Shown here piece after piece: positions 6,529 through 14,926 of a stretch of 16,551 nt of DNA (positions within the stretch are counted from its first letter, which is position 1; each line of letters starts with the position of its first letter). Origin of the DNA: Gammaproteobacteria bacterium (GTDB lineage Bacteria > Pseudomonadota > Gammaproteobacteria > Chromatiales > Chromatiaceae); assembly GCA_030620735.1 (NCBI GenBank), contig JAUXDV010000012.1, positions 1 to 16,551 of the forward strand, read 5' to 3'. Made by a program: the position numbers and the translations under genes. A model generated the notes under the pieces. It did no database searches, had not been told where the DNA came from, and saw nothing but the letters and a program-made list of their open reading frames with translations.

Positions 6529-7790
6529 TAGATTAAACCTTCCAGATAATTCGATAAATCATCAAGTAAAACTTCTTTCTGCGCTCTATCTTCACGCAAT
6601 GATTTCACTCCGACCACGCCCCGCTGCAACTCATCTTCACCCAGAATCAGAGCAAAACCAGCGCCGCTGCGATCGGCTTTTTTAAACTGTGATTTAAAAC
6701 TTCCGCCACCGCAATTTGCCAGGATCCGCACACTTCCTATGTCCCGACGAAGCTCGTTTGCAATCAGCTGTGCTTTTATTTCAGTGTTGTCTGATGCAAC
6801 AAAATAGAAGTCAGCACGCCTCTCCATATTGGCCGCAGAGCTCGCCTCCAGCAGGGAGACAATCCGCTCCAGCCCCATCCCAAAACCAATCGCAGGCATC
6901 GGCCTGCCTCCAAGCTGCTCTACCAGACCGTCATAGCGTCCGCCAGCACAAATAGTCCCCTGCGCACCAAGGCGATCGCTCACCCACTCAAACACCGTGA
7001 GTACATAATAATCGAGTCCACGCACCAGCCGTGGATTGACAGTATAGTCTATACCAGCCTGCTGCAATCCCTCGCAGAGCTGTTCGAAGTGGCTGCGTGA
7101 TTCATCGCCCAGATACTCCATCAGCAGCGGGGCATCACTGACCACCTGCCGAACCTCGGGATTTTTTGAATCCAGCACGCGCAAAGGGTTGCTGGTGAGG
7201 CGCCGTCTGCTGTCCTCATCCAGACTATCGCGATGGCGTGACAAATAGTCAACCAGCTGTTGTCGATAAATCGTCCGCTCCTGCGGTGTTCCCAGGGTAT
7301 TCAACTGCAATTCAGCCCCATCGACACCCAGCTGCCGCCATAGCCGTGCAGTCATCAGCAGGATCTCCAGATCGATATCCGGACCCTGCATGCCGAAAGC
7401 TTCGACACCCATCTGGTGAAACTGTCGGTAGCGCCCCTTTTGTGGACGTTCATGACGAAACATCGCTCCCTGATACCATAAACGCTGTCTTTGATTGTGC
7501 AGCAGTCCATGTTCGATGCAAGCCCGGACAACTCCTGCGGTTCCCTCCGGCCGCAGTGTCAGACTATCTCCATTACGATCGTCGAAACTGTACATCTCCT
7601 TTTCAACAATATCGGTAACCTCACCGATCGCACGATGAAACAGAGCACTCTGCTCCATCACCGGGGTGCGGATCTGCTGATATCCAAAGCTGTCAAAAAC
7701 TGATTTCGCTGTCTCTTCGACAAACTGCCACAGATGGGATTCACCCGGCAGAATATCGTGCATGCCGCGGATAGACTGGATCTTTTTCAC
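6528..7790 (-). CDS. hisS: histidyl-tRNA synthetase
   Basis: A class II aminoacyl-tRNA synthetase that charges tRNA-His with histidine. Motif 2 is visible in LTLRPEGTAGVVRA (about residues 77-90). The histidine-specific RGLDYYVLTVFEW begins at Arg257, and motif 3 lies in AGGRYDGLVEQLGG and GFGMGLERI. The C-terminal anticodon-binding domain follows (KAQLIANELRRDIGS..., KADRSGAGFALILGEDEL). The length of 420 is normal. It starts with GTG, inside the rodZ stop (GTGA, 7787-7790), so its translation is coupled to RodZ. The usual intervening gene ispG is missing. Confidence 0.98.
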   Translation of the reverse strand: MKKIQSIRGMHDILPGESHLWQFVEETAKSVFDSFGYQQIRTPVMEQSALFHRAIGEVTDIVEKEMYSFDDRNGDSLTLRPEGTAGVVRACIEHGLLHNQRQRLWYQGAMFRHERPQKGRYRQFHQMGVEAFGMQGPDIDLEILLMTARLWRQLGVDGAELQLNTLGTPQERTIYRQQLVDYLSRHRDSLDEDSRRRLTSNPLRVLDSKNPEVRQVVSDAPLLMEYLGDESRSHFEQLCEGLQQAGIDYTVNPRLVRGLDYYVLTVFEWVSDRLGAQGTICAGGRYDGLVEQLGGRPMPAIGFGMGLERIVSLLEASSAANMERRADFYFVASDNTEIKAQLIANELRRDIGSVRILANCGGGSFKSQFKKADRSGAGFALILGEDELQRGVVGVKSLREDRAQKEVLLDDLSNYLEGLI

Positions 7791-8866
7791 TCGGCCGGCT
7801 CACCCAGAGAAAAACGCGCAACACCGCCCTTGATATGAGGCTCAATATCGTAAGGACGTCCATCAATAGAGACTTTTACCTTGGTCGCATTACCCAGAAC
7901 AAACGTAAAGGGTGCGCTTCCTTCCAATGTTTTGCTCGAACCGGCCGGTATATCTCCAAACAGAACGATCTTACCCTCGGCATCATTGACATTCACCCAG
8001 CAGTTTTCACTGAAATCGAGTGTGACCTTGTGCTCGCCGTCTGCTTGCGTCTCACCGGCGGCATCTGATGCAACAACGACGGCATCATCACTTACCGCTG
8101 TCTTCCCGGTGGTTTGGGACGTTGTTGATGTTTCTCCTGACACTTCTGCTGATGTTCCACTTGACGTCTCTTCTGCATCCGTATTGATATCCTTGCTATC
8201 CTCTGCTTCATCACCCGCTGTCTCGAGCGACAACTCGAGAAGATCCTCATCACTCTCTTTTGACGCGGCTTCATCCGCAGCAACGGTCACATCCTGCTCA
8301 GTTTCATTTTGAGAGGCCGACTTATCACCGATGGATAAAGTGAACGTTTCAGAGTCATCATCGCCACTTGTCTCGGCGCTCTTGTGTTTTTCAGTGGTCG
8401 GGAGAAATGGCAAACCACTCAAATCCGGCAGTTGAATTGCACCCCTCCACCAGAGAACCGGCAGCGCAATGATTGCTATCAGAATCAAGCCGGTAATCAG
8501 CTTAACGAATAGACGACCACCGTTAGCCTGTTGATGTCTGCGGGTGCGTATTATAGGTGCGCGAGGCTGTTGCAAACTCCTGATATCTTCAACCTCTTCG
8601 ATCTCCTTATTGAACAGCCCCAGGATATGCGATTCCGGCAAATCAAGTATGCGCGCATAATTTCTCAGGTAGCCCAGTGTAAAGACGCGTGACGGAAGTT
8701 TGGACGCATCCTCCTCCTCCAGTGCAATGACTGTTTCCTTGAGCAGATGCAGCTGTTCTGCCGCCTGTTCAAGCGTCATATCCACAGCTTCACGCGCTGC
8801 CTTTAATTGAGAGCCTGCAGTTTCATCCACTGCGATTTGGCTCTCGTCCTCGTCAATTTCTGTCAT
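7787..8866 (-). CDS. rodZ: cytoskeletal membrane protein RodZ
   Basis: RodZ links MreB filaments to the wall-synthesis machinery in rod-shaped cells. Residues about 17-86 form the cytoplasmic helix-turn-helix domain (GSQLKAAREAVDMTLEQAAE, then VFTLGYLRNYARILDLPES). A basic stretch RTRRHQQ precedes a single membrane segment at about 119-140 (LFVKLITGLILIAIIALPVL). A long Ser/Thr/Asp/Glu-rich periplasmic linker (about 155-280) leads to the C-terminal beta domain (VTLDFSENCWVNVNDAEGK... to the end). The length of 359 is near E. coli RodZ (337). It lies 25 bp after pilW and overlaps hisS by 4 bases. Confidence 0.94.
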   Translation of the reverse strand: MTEIDEDESQIAVDETAGSQLKAAREAVDMTLEQAAEQLHLLKETVIALEEEDASKLPSRVFTLGYLRNYARILDLPESHILGLFNKEIEEVEDIRSLQQPRAPIIRTRRHQQANGGRLFVKLITGLILIAIIALPVLWWRGAIQLPDLSGLPFLPTTEKHKSAETSGDDDSETFTLSIGDKSASQNETEQDVTVAADEAASKESDEDLLELSLETAGDEAEDSKDINTDAEETSSGTSAEVSGETSTTSQTTGKTAVSDDAVVVASDAAGETQADGEHKVTLDFSENCWVNVNDAEGKIVLFGDIPAGSSKTLEGSAPFTFVLGNATKVKVSIDGRPYDIEPHIKGGVARFSLGEPAE

Positions 8867-8891
8867 CTGTTGAAGATCCTGTAACTCAATA

Positions 8892-9464
8892 TCATTTTAA
8901 TCTGGCCAGACCTTTTTTAGCCGGCTCATAGTTCGGATTTTGCTGCAGAGCCTGGCGCATGCTGGATTTTGCCAAAGCATATCGACCACTGCTTTCCTGG
9001 CATAAACCGGCATTGGTCGAGGCAACCCATGGAGAGGGGTTCATGACGCTTGCAGCAGCCATGTTAAATTCGGAATCAGCCTCAGCATAGCGCTGCTCCG
9101 CACACAAAAATGCACCATAGGCATTTGCTACCATAGGATCATTTGGCGCCAGTTTTTTGGCGAGGGAATAGTGCTTCGCAGCCAAGTTAAAATTATTCAT
9201 ATTTTGGTAGATCAATGCCAACACAAGCTGCGCTTCGGCATGATTGCGATCAACCCTGACAGCTTCTGTCGCATTTTCCAGTGCATTAGCCATTTTCCCC
9301 TGCTTCATGTAAGCCTTTGCAAGGTCCACATAAGCGACGGCCGGGCTATTACTCGAGTACTGGATCATATTCGTGGCGGGATCACGGCCGCCAGTGGTTT
9401 CACAGGCAGCAAGCATAAGCAGCAGCGGCAACCACAAAGAGTGATGCAATATTTTTCTCATCAT
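8892..9464 (-). CDS. pilW: PilW/PilF-like TPR lipoprotein, C-terminally short
   Basis: The family acts as pilotin for the type IV pilus secretin, bringing PilQ to the outer membrane. The signal ends LLLMLAAC with lipidated Cys21, then TPR repeats: AYVDLAKAYMKQGKMANALE, HAEAQLVLALIYQNMNNF, PMVANAYGAFLCAEQRYAEA and ASTNAGLCQESSGRYALA. The protein stops at 190 residues (PAKKGLARLK), while family members as I know them are about 250 with further TPR helices. The rodZ start follows within 25 bp and no leftover frame remains. The ATG overlaps the rlmN stop (ATGA). The pilotin role is inferred from family and position; the shortened form may differ in function. No pilus gene is in the window. Confidence 0.85.
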   Translation of the reverse strand: MMRKILHHSLWLPLLLMLAACETTGGRDPATNMIQYSSNSPAVAYVDLAKAYMKQGKMANALENATEAVRVDRNHAEAQLVLALIYQNMNNFNLAAKHYSLAKKLAPNDPMVANAYGAFLCAEQRYAEADSEFNMAAASVMNPSPWVASTNAGLCQESSGRYALAKSSMRQALQQNPNYEPAKKGLARLK

Positions 9465-10531
9465 GTGCTTCTCATCGCACTGCGCAGCTGACGATTGCTT
9501 CGATCATTTACCTTGCCGACCAGCTGCCCGCAAGCTGCATCAATATCGTTTCCGCGGGTTTTGCGCGTGGTTGCAATCATTCCCGATCGCCTTAATCTCT
9601 GACGGAACTCTTCGATACGTTCAGCGGGAGAAGAGCGATATGCTGTACCCGGAAACGGATTAAAGGGAATAAGATTGACCTTGGAGGGAATGCCTTCGAG
9701 CAAGCGGATCAATGCACGCGCATCTCGATTGCTGTCGTTGACCCCATCCAGCATCACATACTCCCAGGTAATCTTGCGCCGCTTGTCATCCTTGATGTAC
9801 TCCCTGCAGGCAGGAATCAACTGCTCCAGAGGATATTTTTTATTGATAGGCACCAACTCATCACGCAGCTGGTTTTCTGCTGCATGCAGTGACACGGCCA
9901 GGCAGACATCCGTTGCCTGCCGCAGCGCCTTTAATGCAGGAACGATACCGGAAGTGCTCAGTGTCACCTTATGCTTGGAGAGCTGATAGGCCAGGTCATC
10001 CTGCATAATATCCATAGCCGAGACAACCGCATCAAAGTTTGCCAGCGGTTCACCCATTCCCATCATGACCACATTCGTCACTGCCTGTTGCTCGCCGAGC
10101 AAATGCACGGCTAACCACAACTGTCCGATGATCTCACTGACACTCAGATTGCGATTAAAGCCCTGCTGTGCTGTAGAGCAGAAAGAGCACGCCAGAGCGC
10201 AACCGACCTGTGAAGAGACGCACAGGGTGCCTCTGTTCTCCGCCGGGATAAAGACCGTCTCGATGCGCTGTCCACCCTCTATCTCGAGCAGCCGCTTGAT
10301 CGTGCCGTCAAGGGAGGGTTGTTCAAAAACGATCTTCGGCAGGCGAATCTCCGTGTGCTGTTGAAGCTCTTCACGCAGCCGCTTGGGTAGATCCGTCATG
10401 GCGTCAAGATCAAGCACGCCATGCTTGTGAATCCACTTCAGCAGGTTGCGTCCCTGATAGGCCTTGAAACCAAGCTCCACACACAGAGACTCTAGTCCGC
10501 TGCGATCCAGATCGAGCAGATTAACCGGCAT
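9461..10531 (-). CDS. rlmN: dual-specificity RNA methyltransferase RlmN
   Basis: A radical SAM enzyme that methylates C2 of adenosine in 23S rRNA (A2503) and in some tRNAs (A37). The cluster motif is CALACSFC with Cys111, Cys115 and Cys118. The catalytic Cys pair is Cys104 (TLCVSSQVGC, 7 residues before the cluster as in E. coli) and Cys334 (DAACGQL). GMGEPLANF, the SAM-binding motif, is present. The length of 356 is slightly short of E. coli (384). GGTGA lies 5 bases before the ATG. It begins 33 bp after the TPR lipoprotein gene. ndk, often upstream, is not here. Confidence 0.98.
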   Translation of the reverse strand: MPVNLLDLDRSGLESLCVELGFKAYQGRNLLKWIHKHGVLDLDAMTDLPKRLREELQQHTEIRLPKIVFEQPSLDGTIKRLLEIEGGQRIETVFIPAENRGTLCVSSQVGCALACSFCSTAQQGFNRNLSVSEIIGQLWLAVHLLGEQQAVTNVVMMGMGEPLANFDAVVSAMDIMQDDLAYQLSKHKVTLSTSGIVPALKALRQATDVCLAVSLHAAENQLRDELVPINKKYPLEQLIPACREYIKDDKRRKITWEYVMLDGVNDSNRDARALIRLLEGIPSKVNLIPFNPFPGTAYRSSPAERIEEFRQRLRRSGMIATTRKTRGNDIDAACGQLVGKVNDRSNRQLRSAMRST

Positions 10532-10564
10532 GAGTCACCATGATGAAGCAGGTTTTCCGGAGAA

Positions 10565-11170
10565 TCATCTGGGCGAATTCGCCTTGTCGATGATTTGGGA
10601 GTTATTCTGTTTCAGAGCCTCGTCAGAGCCTGCAAATTCACTCGATTTTGAGGCAAATTCGACCGCCAGATCGCTGTGTCCCTGCTGCAGACGCACATTT
10701 GCGAGGCGATTCCACAGCAGCGGATTACGCGATTCAATACGCACAGCCCGTTCCAGTGTCGATGCGGCGCCGCTGAGATCTCCAGCCTGCTGCTGGGACT
10801 CGGCCTTCTCCAACAGTGAATTCGCCGCCTTTCCCATGGATGTGCCCGAATCGGCAGACCCGGCATAGGCAACCTGTTCACCCCCGTTCAATAAAGAGTC
10901 GCTGCTCAAATCCGTGACGGGAGAGTCTGTCGGCGCCTGCGGAACATCACTGTCGAGTTCACTGACCCGATACTCTTCACCGGGCTCCTGGCCATATTCG
11001 CCGCCATCTTCTGTTCCTATTTCAGGCATCTCAAGCGCATTTGTCGAACCTCCGCCAACTCGCTCGCCATGCTGGTAAACCGGCGCCGGCTTGACTCGCG
11101 GTGTGGAGTTGGTGCAGCCTGTCAATTGAACCAGAAACAGCAGCAGCGCAAATACAATCAATGTTTTCAT
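10565..11170 (-). CDS. TPR lipoprotein next to PBP1B, LpoP-like activator candidate
   Basis: A 201-residue lipoprotein with an ideal lipobox (LTGC, Cys19) and Thr at +2, favouring the outer membrane. Residues about 20-112 are low-complexity and rich in Gly, Glu, Asp, Ser and Pro, likely a disordered linker. Residues about 113-180 form TPR helices (AANSLLEKAESQQQAGDLSG, ASTLERAVRIESRNPLLWNR, LANVRLQQGHSDLAVEFAS). Its ATG shares a base with the mrcB stop (TAATG). In Pseudomonas aeruginosa the TPR lipoprotein LpoP is encoded beside the PBP1b gene and activates it from the outer membrane. Architecture and coupling match, so I infer the same role. Sequence identity to LpoP cannot be judged here. 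Confidence 0.75.
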   Translation of the reverse strand: MKTLIVFALLLFLVQLTGCTNSTPRVKPAPVYQHGERVGGGSTNALEMPEIGTEDGGEYGQEPGEEYRVSELDSDVPQAPTDSPVTDLSSDSLLNGGEQVAYAGSADSGTSMGKAANSLLEKAESQQQAGDLSGAASTLERAVRIESRNPLLWNRLANVRLQQGHSDLAVEFASKSSEFAGSDEALKQNNSQIIDKANSPR

Positions 11171-13794
11171 TAAAAAATACCTCTTAGGAATCCACCCAGT
11201 CCTTCATTACTCTTTTTCGGCGGTCTGGATTGATTATTATCCCATGAATCACCATTAAAATCAGGATGGCCATCGCTGTCCCTGGATCCTCTTCCCGGTC
11301 GCGTCACCTGGTTTGAACTCCTCCCTGCAGGAACCGGCGCCATCAGATGATCAGAACCACAGTACGCCTCCTCATATGGCGTATAGCCTCTGAGAAAGGG
11401 CTTTTCAACGCCATTGCCGCCACACACCGGATTGAACAGCATGCCGCTGCGGGAATCAACCCTGGCCATCTCGATGGTTCCCGGAACCACCAGGTCCAGT
11501 GGAGATGGCTGTAACGGTTTCATCATATCCGCCCATACACGCAGGGCGCCGCTGGATCCTGAAAGTCCAGCCGGCTTGTTATCATCCCGTCCAACCCATA
11601 CCACGGTGACATAGTCGGATGAGAAACCTGCAAACCAACTGTCACGTAAATTATCGGTGGTGCCTGTCTTGCCAGCGAGATTCAGGGATTTCGGCAATGC
11701 GCTCAGCAGGTAACGCGACGTCCCCCGGGTCACCACGGACTGCATCGCCCTGGAGAGCAGATAGACCGGTCCGGCCGGCACTGTGCGTTTGATGGTCAAT
11801 GGATAACGCTTCAAGGCTTTGTCTTGCGGCCCCATGACCTCACGAATCGCACGCAGTGGCGAGCGGTATCCACCGGATGCAATCGTCTGGTAGAGCTGTG
11901 TCACCTCCAGCGGCGTCATGTTCACTGCACCCAGCAACAGCGATGGCAATGGATCAGGTTCGCTGCTCATGCCCAGCGCATGCAGTGTTTTCACAACCCG
12001 GTCAACCCCGATATCCATACCAAGGCGTACCGTCGCCTGATTATAGGATTTCGCCAGCGCCAACTCCAGAGGCACATCGCCGTGATCCTTGTGGTCATAG
12101 TTGGAGGGACTCCAGCTCTTGCTGCCGCGATTGTGCAACACCACCTTGCTGTCATCCAGGGGCGTGGAGAGTGCATAGCGATCCGGATATTGCAGCGCTG
12201 TCAGATAGACCGCCGGCTTGACCAGCGAGCCAATTTGACGCGTCGCATCCAGTGCGCGGTTAAAGCCAGCATAGCCAGCCTTGCGCCCGCCGATGACGGC
12301 CAAAACTTCGCCATCCTGCGGGGTGACGATAATTGAAGCCACCTCCAGTTTTCCCTTCGGCAACCCTTTCTGTTTTTCCAGCTTCTGCAGACGCTTGAGG
12401 ACATTACTCTCAGCAGTTTTCTGCACCCAGGGATCCATTGTGGTGAAAATGCGCAGCCCCTCCGAGGTCAGATCTTCAGGCTGATAATCACGCCGCAGCT
12501 GACGTTTGACCAGGTCCATGAATGCCGGAAAACGCCCACCCTGCCCGGTAGATTTCTTTTTGACTACGCCCAGTGATTTTTCCTTGGCAACAGCAGCGCT
12601 GCCCTCACTGATTACTCCCTGCTCTGCAAGCACATCCAGAACCAGGTTGCGGCGCTTCAATGCGTTTTCCGGATTTCGCCTGGGGTTATAGGTGGATGGC
12701 GCCTTGATGAGTCCCACCATCAGTGCAATCTGATGAATTTGAAGTTCGGCAATAGGGACGCCAAAGAAGAATTCACTGGCGAGACCAAAACCGTGAATTT
12801 CACGATTGCCGTCCTGCCCAAGGTAAATTTCGTTGGCATAGGCTGCGAGGATATCCTCCTTGTCATACTTTGCATCGAGTATGATTGCCATCAGCGCCTC
12901 TTTACTCTTGCGCTTAAGATCGCGTCTTGGCGTCAGAAAGTAGTTCTTGACCAGCTGCTGGGTGATAGTGCTCCCTCCCTGACGCCTTCCTTTGACCAGG
13001 GTTGAAACGGCTGCACGCGTGATCCCACGCGGATCTATGCCGAAATGGTCATAGTAGCTGCGGTCCTCGATGGTAATCAGCGTCTTCTTGAGCAATTCGG
13101 GAATGTCATCCGGCGTCAGGATCACACGGTCTTCGTTGTCACGCGGATAGATGCTGCCGATTTCAAGTGGCTCAAGACGCACCAGATCGATCTCTTTACC
13201 CGTATCATGATTCATGACGGCTTTGATCTTTCCACCGCCAACACGAATATCGAGTGCGCGCTCGGGCTCGGCGCCGTCCCAGAAAGTAAAAGGGCGGCTG
13301 CGAAGCAGCAGACGTTCGCCGTTCATGGCCCATGTTCCTGTGGCGGCGGGTTGACTGACTTTACGATAGCCAAGATACTTCAACTCGCTGACAAGACGCT
13401 CCCTGGATACCGGCGCTCCGCTGTACAACTCCATGGAACGGGAGTAGACCCGCGCAGGAACAGCCCAGCGCTGTCCCTCGAAACTGGTGGTAATCTCATC
13501 GGAGAGCTGCATCATGTAAGACCCGAGAGGGACTGCAGCAATAAACAGCAGAATCAGCATAAATTTTAATAACCGTTTTGTAAATGATGATTTACGACGT
13601 TTTCTCCTTGATTTAACAGATCTTTTCTTTTTGATTGTAGTCTTTTTTCGACTCTTTGGCGTCGCAGACTTTCTCTTTGTTGACGCCCGCTTTTTTTTTG
13701 CTGGCGCACGCTTTTTCTTTGCTCCGAAAAGAGTCGGCGCTTTTCTTCCTGACCGGTCTGACTTCGCAGTCGTTTTTCTGGATTTAGCAGCCAT
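11170..13794 (-). CDS. mrcB: penicillin-binding protein 1B, bifunctional class A PBP
   Basis: This protein polymerises lipid II and cross-links peptidoglycan. A cytoplasmic tail (1-74) with 35 Lys/Arg and a single acidic residue precedes a membrane segment (about 75-95), then a UB2H-like region. The GT51 domain has catalytic Glu243 in EDRSYYDHFGIDPRG and GGSTITQQLVKN. The transpeptidase has the SLVK motif with Ser523, SYN at 583-585 and KTG from Lys709. The length of 874 is typical (E. coli 844). A possible promoter on the minus strand, TTGATA (13920-13925) with AATAAT (13899-13904), is weak with 15-bp spacing. It heads the nine-gene cluster and is coupled to the LpoP-like gene. The tail contains an A9 homopolymer (13691-13699). 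Confidence 0.96.
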   Translation of the reverse strand: MAAKSRKTTAKSDRSGRKAPTLFGAKKKRAPAKKKRASTKRKSATPKSRKKTTIKKKRSVKSRRKRRKSSFTKRLLKFMLILLFIAAVPLGSYMMQLSDEITTSFEGQRWAVPARVYSRSMELYSGAPVSRERLVSELKYLGYRKVSQPAATGTWAMNGERLLLRSRPFTFWDGAEPERALDIRVGGGKIKAVMNHDTGKEIDLVRLEPLEIGSIYPRDNEDRVILTPDDIPELLKKTLITIEDRSYYDHFGIDPRGITRAAVSTLVKGRRQGGSTITQQLVKNYFLTPRRDLKRKSKEALMAIILDAKYDKEDILAAYANEIYLGQDGNREIHGFGLASEFFFGVPIAELQIHQIALMVGLIKAPSTYNPRRNPENALKRRNLVLDVLAEQGVISEGSAAVAKEKSLGVVKKKSTGQGGRFPAFMDLVKRQLRRDYQPEDLTSEGLRIFTTMDPWVQKTAESNVLKRLQKLEKQKGLPKGKLEVASIIVTPQDGEVLAVIGGRKAGYAGFNRALDATRQIGSLVKPAVYLTALQYPDRYALSTPLDDSKVVLHNRGSKSWSPSNYDHKDHGDVPLELALAKSYNQATVRLGMDIGVDRVVKTLHALGMSSEPDPLPSLLLGAVNMTPLEVTQLYQTIASGGYRSPLRAIREVMGPQDKALKRYPLTIKRTVPAGPVYLLSRAMQSVVTRGTSRYLLSALPKSLNLAGKTGTTDNLRDSWFAGFSSDYVTVVWVGRDDNKPAGLSGSSGALRVWADMMKPLQPSPLDLVVPGTIEMARVDSRSGMLFNPVCGGNGVEKPFLRGYTPYEEAYCGSDHLMAPVPAGRSSNQVTRPGRGSRDSDGHPDFNGDSWDNNQSRPPKKSNEGLGGFLRGIF

Positions 13795-13929
13795 GATGAT
13801 ATTTCCGAAGCAGCCGCTGAAGGGACAAGCCGCAACGCAAGCAAAATAAGCGAACTATGATACTCTTTTTACCTAATTTGTGACACCCCCTCCGGCAGAT
13901 TATTCAGGAAGGAGTTAACTATCAACGCG

Positions 13930-14919
13930 TTACAATTGGTGTTCGTTTCCCCTTCCCCCGAACCCCCATCCTGCGGACTTATTCATAAATTCCTTAATGT
14001 TGAAGCGGCTGCGCCACAGGCGAAAGCGCATAAAAGATCGATAATGAAAGCTGTTGCCGCTGCCGTCCTGGAGGATGATTTTGCGGATGCTGCCATTTGA
14101 CAGCGCCTTCAACAACTCTTCGATAGTGGCATCCAGATCCTCTATCGCCCGTAGCCACTGCTGCTGATCTCCCGACTCTACAGCCTGCTGAGGTGCATCT
14201 TTCACCATCAAACGGGCTTCACCTCGACAGCCTGGAACTGCATTCGCCTGCAAACCACGCAGGAGAAGATTGTCACCGGAGAGTTCCCCGAAATGACAAC
14301 GCACTGCTTCCGGCAACTGGCCAACACCCCATATCCACAGGCTGTTAAAACCCTCGATTTCCAGGCTATGAAGCAGCATCTGTGACTCATTCAGCAGTCT
14401 TCGCAGCCACCCGGCATCTGCTCCGGCGGGAAGAAATGGGTCAAGCGTGCGCCCGGCCACCTGCGCCAGTGACGAGGTTGTCAGCTGACGCGGTTGCTGC
14501 AGGCGCAGGTACCAGTTGCAGGGGAAATCGGTGATCAATTCAAGCCCGTCATCGCTGAAGTGCTGATTGAACGCCTTGCGGAGCCTGTCGACATCAGAAC
14601 GTTCGACATCGTCGAGCGGCAACGGAATCAGCAGCAGCCGGTCCCGATCCACATGCAGACGTACCGGCGCCACAACTGCCCAGTTGTCCGATAGCGGCTC
14701 CCCTCCTTCAGCCGACAGCATCAGCGATGCCGATGGAAGATCCTGGTTTGGCGGCGGCGAAACATCAAAGTGGGAGCACAAAAACGACTCAAAACCATCT
14801 TTCTTTTCAACGACATGATCACTTCTCGACAGCAGCATGTCGAGATGGGGGAAATGACCGTCATATTCGGAGTCCGGCGGCTCAAACAGGCCGGGGGCAA
14901 GGAGATATTGGGTAAGCAT
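13930..14919 (-). CDS. RpfE-like conserved protein of unknown function
   Basis: A 329-residue soluble protein with no signal peptide or membrane segment. Motifs I associate with a proteobacterial family often labelled phosphoglycerate mutase or regulatory protein RpfE are present: HFPHLDMLLSRSD, NWAVVAPVRLHVDRDRLLLI, NWYLRL, LPAGADAGWLRRLLNESQML and FNSLWIWGVGQLPEA. I see no phosphatase-type active site, so the mutase label looks unsupported. Relatives are commonly near recJ; here recJ is absent and the gene lies between a repeat and mrcB. No ribosome site is visible before its ATG, because the preceding bases belong to the inverted repeat. It probably relies on read-through from hom or an unseen promoter. 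Confidence 0.75.
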   Translation of the reverse strand: MLTQYLLAPGLFEPPDSEYDGHFPHLDMLLSRSDHVVEKKDGFESFLCSHFDVSPPPNQDLPSASLMLSAEGGEPLSDNWAVVAPVRLHVDRDRLLLIPLPLDDVERSDVDRLRKAFNQHFSDDGLELITDFPCNWYLRLQQPRQLTTSSLAQVAGRTLDPFLPAGADAGWLRRLLNESQMLLHSLEIEGFNSLWIWGVGQLPEAVRCHFGELSGDNLLLRGLQANAVPGCRGEARLMVKDAPQQAVESGDQQQWLRAIEDLDATIEELLKALSNGSIRKIILQDGSGNSFHYRSFMRFRLWRSRFNIKEFMNKSAGWGFGGRGNEHQL

Positions 14920-14926
14920 GGCAATG

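Noticed and set aside
11824..12336. 170-codon plus-strand open frame opposite mrcB
   Set aside because: Antisense shadow of the PBP1B transpeptidase domain; no support from motifs or a ribosome site.
13566..13844. 92-codon alternative minus-strand frame over the mrcB start
   Set aside because: It is a side effect of the Lys/Arg-rich, A-rich codons of the PBP1B tail; the mrcB frame itself continues into the whole protein.
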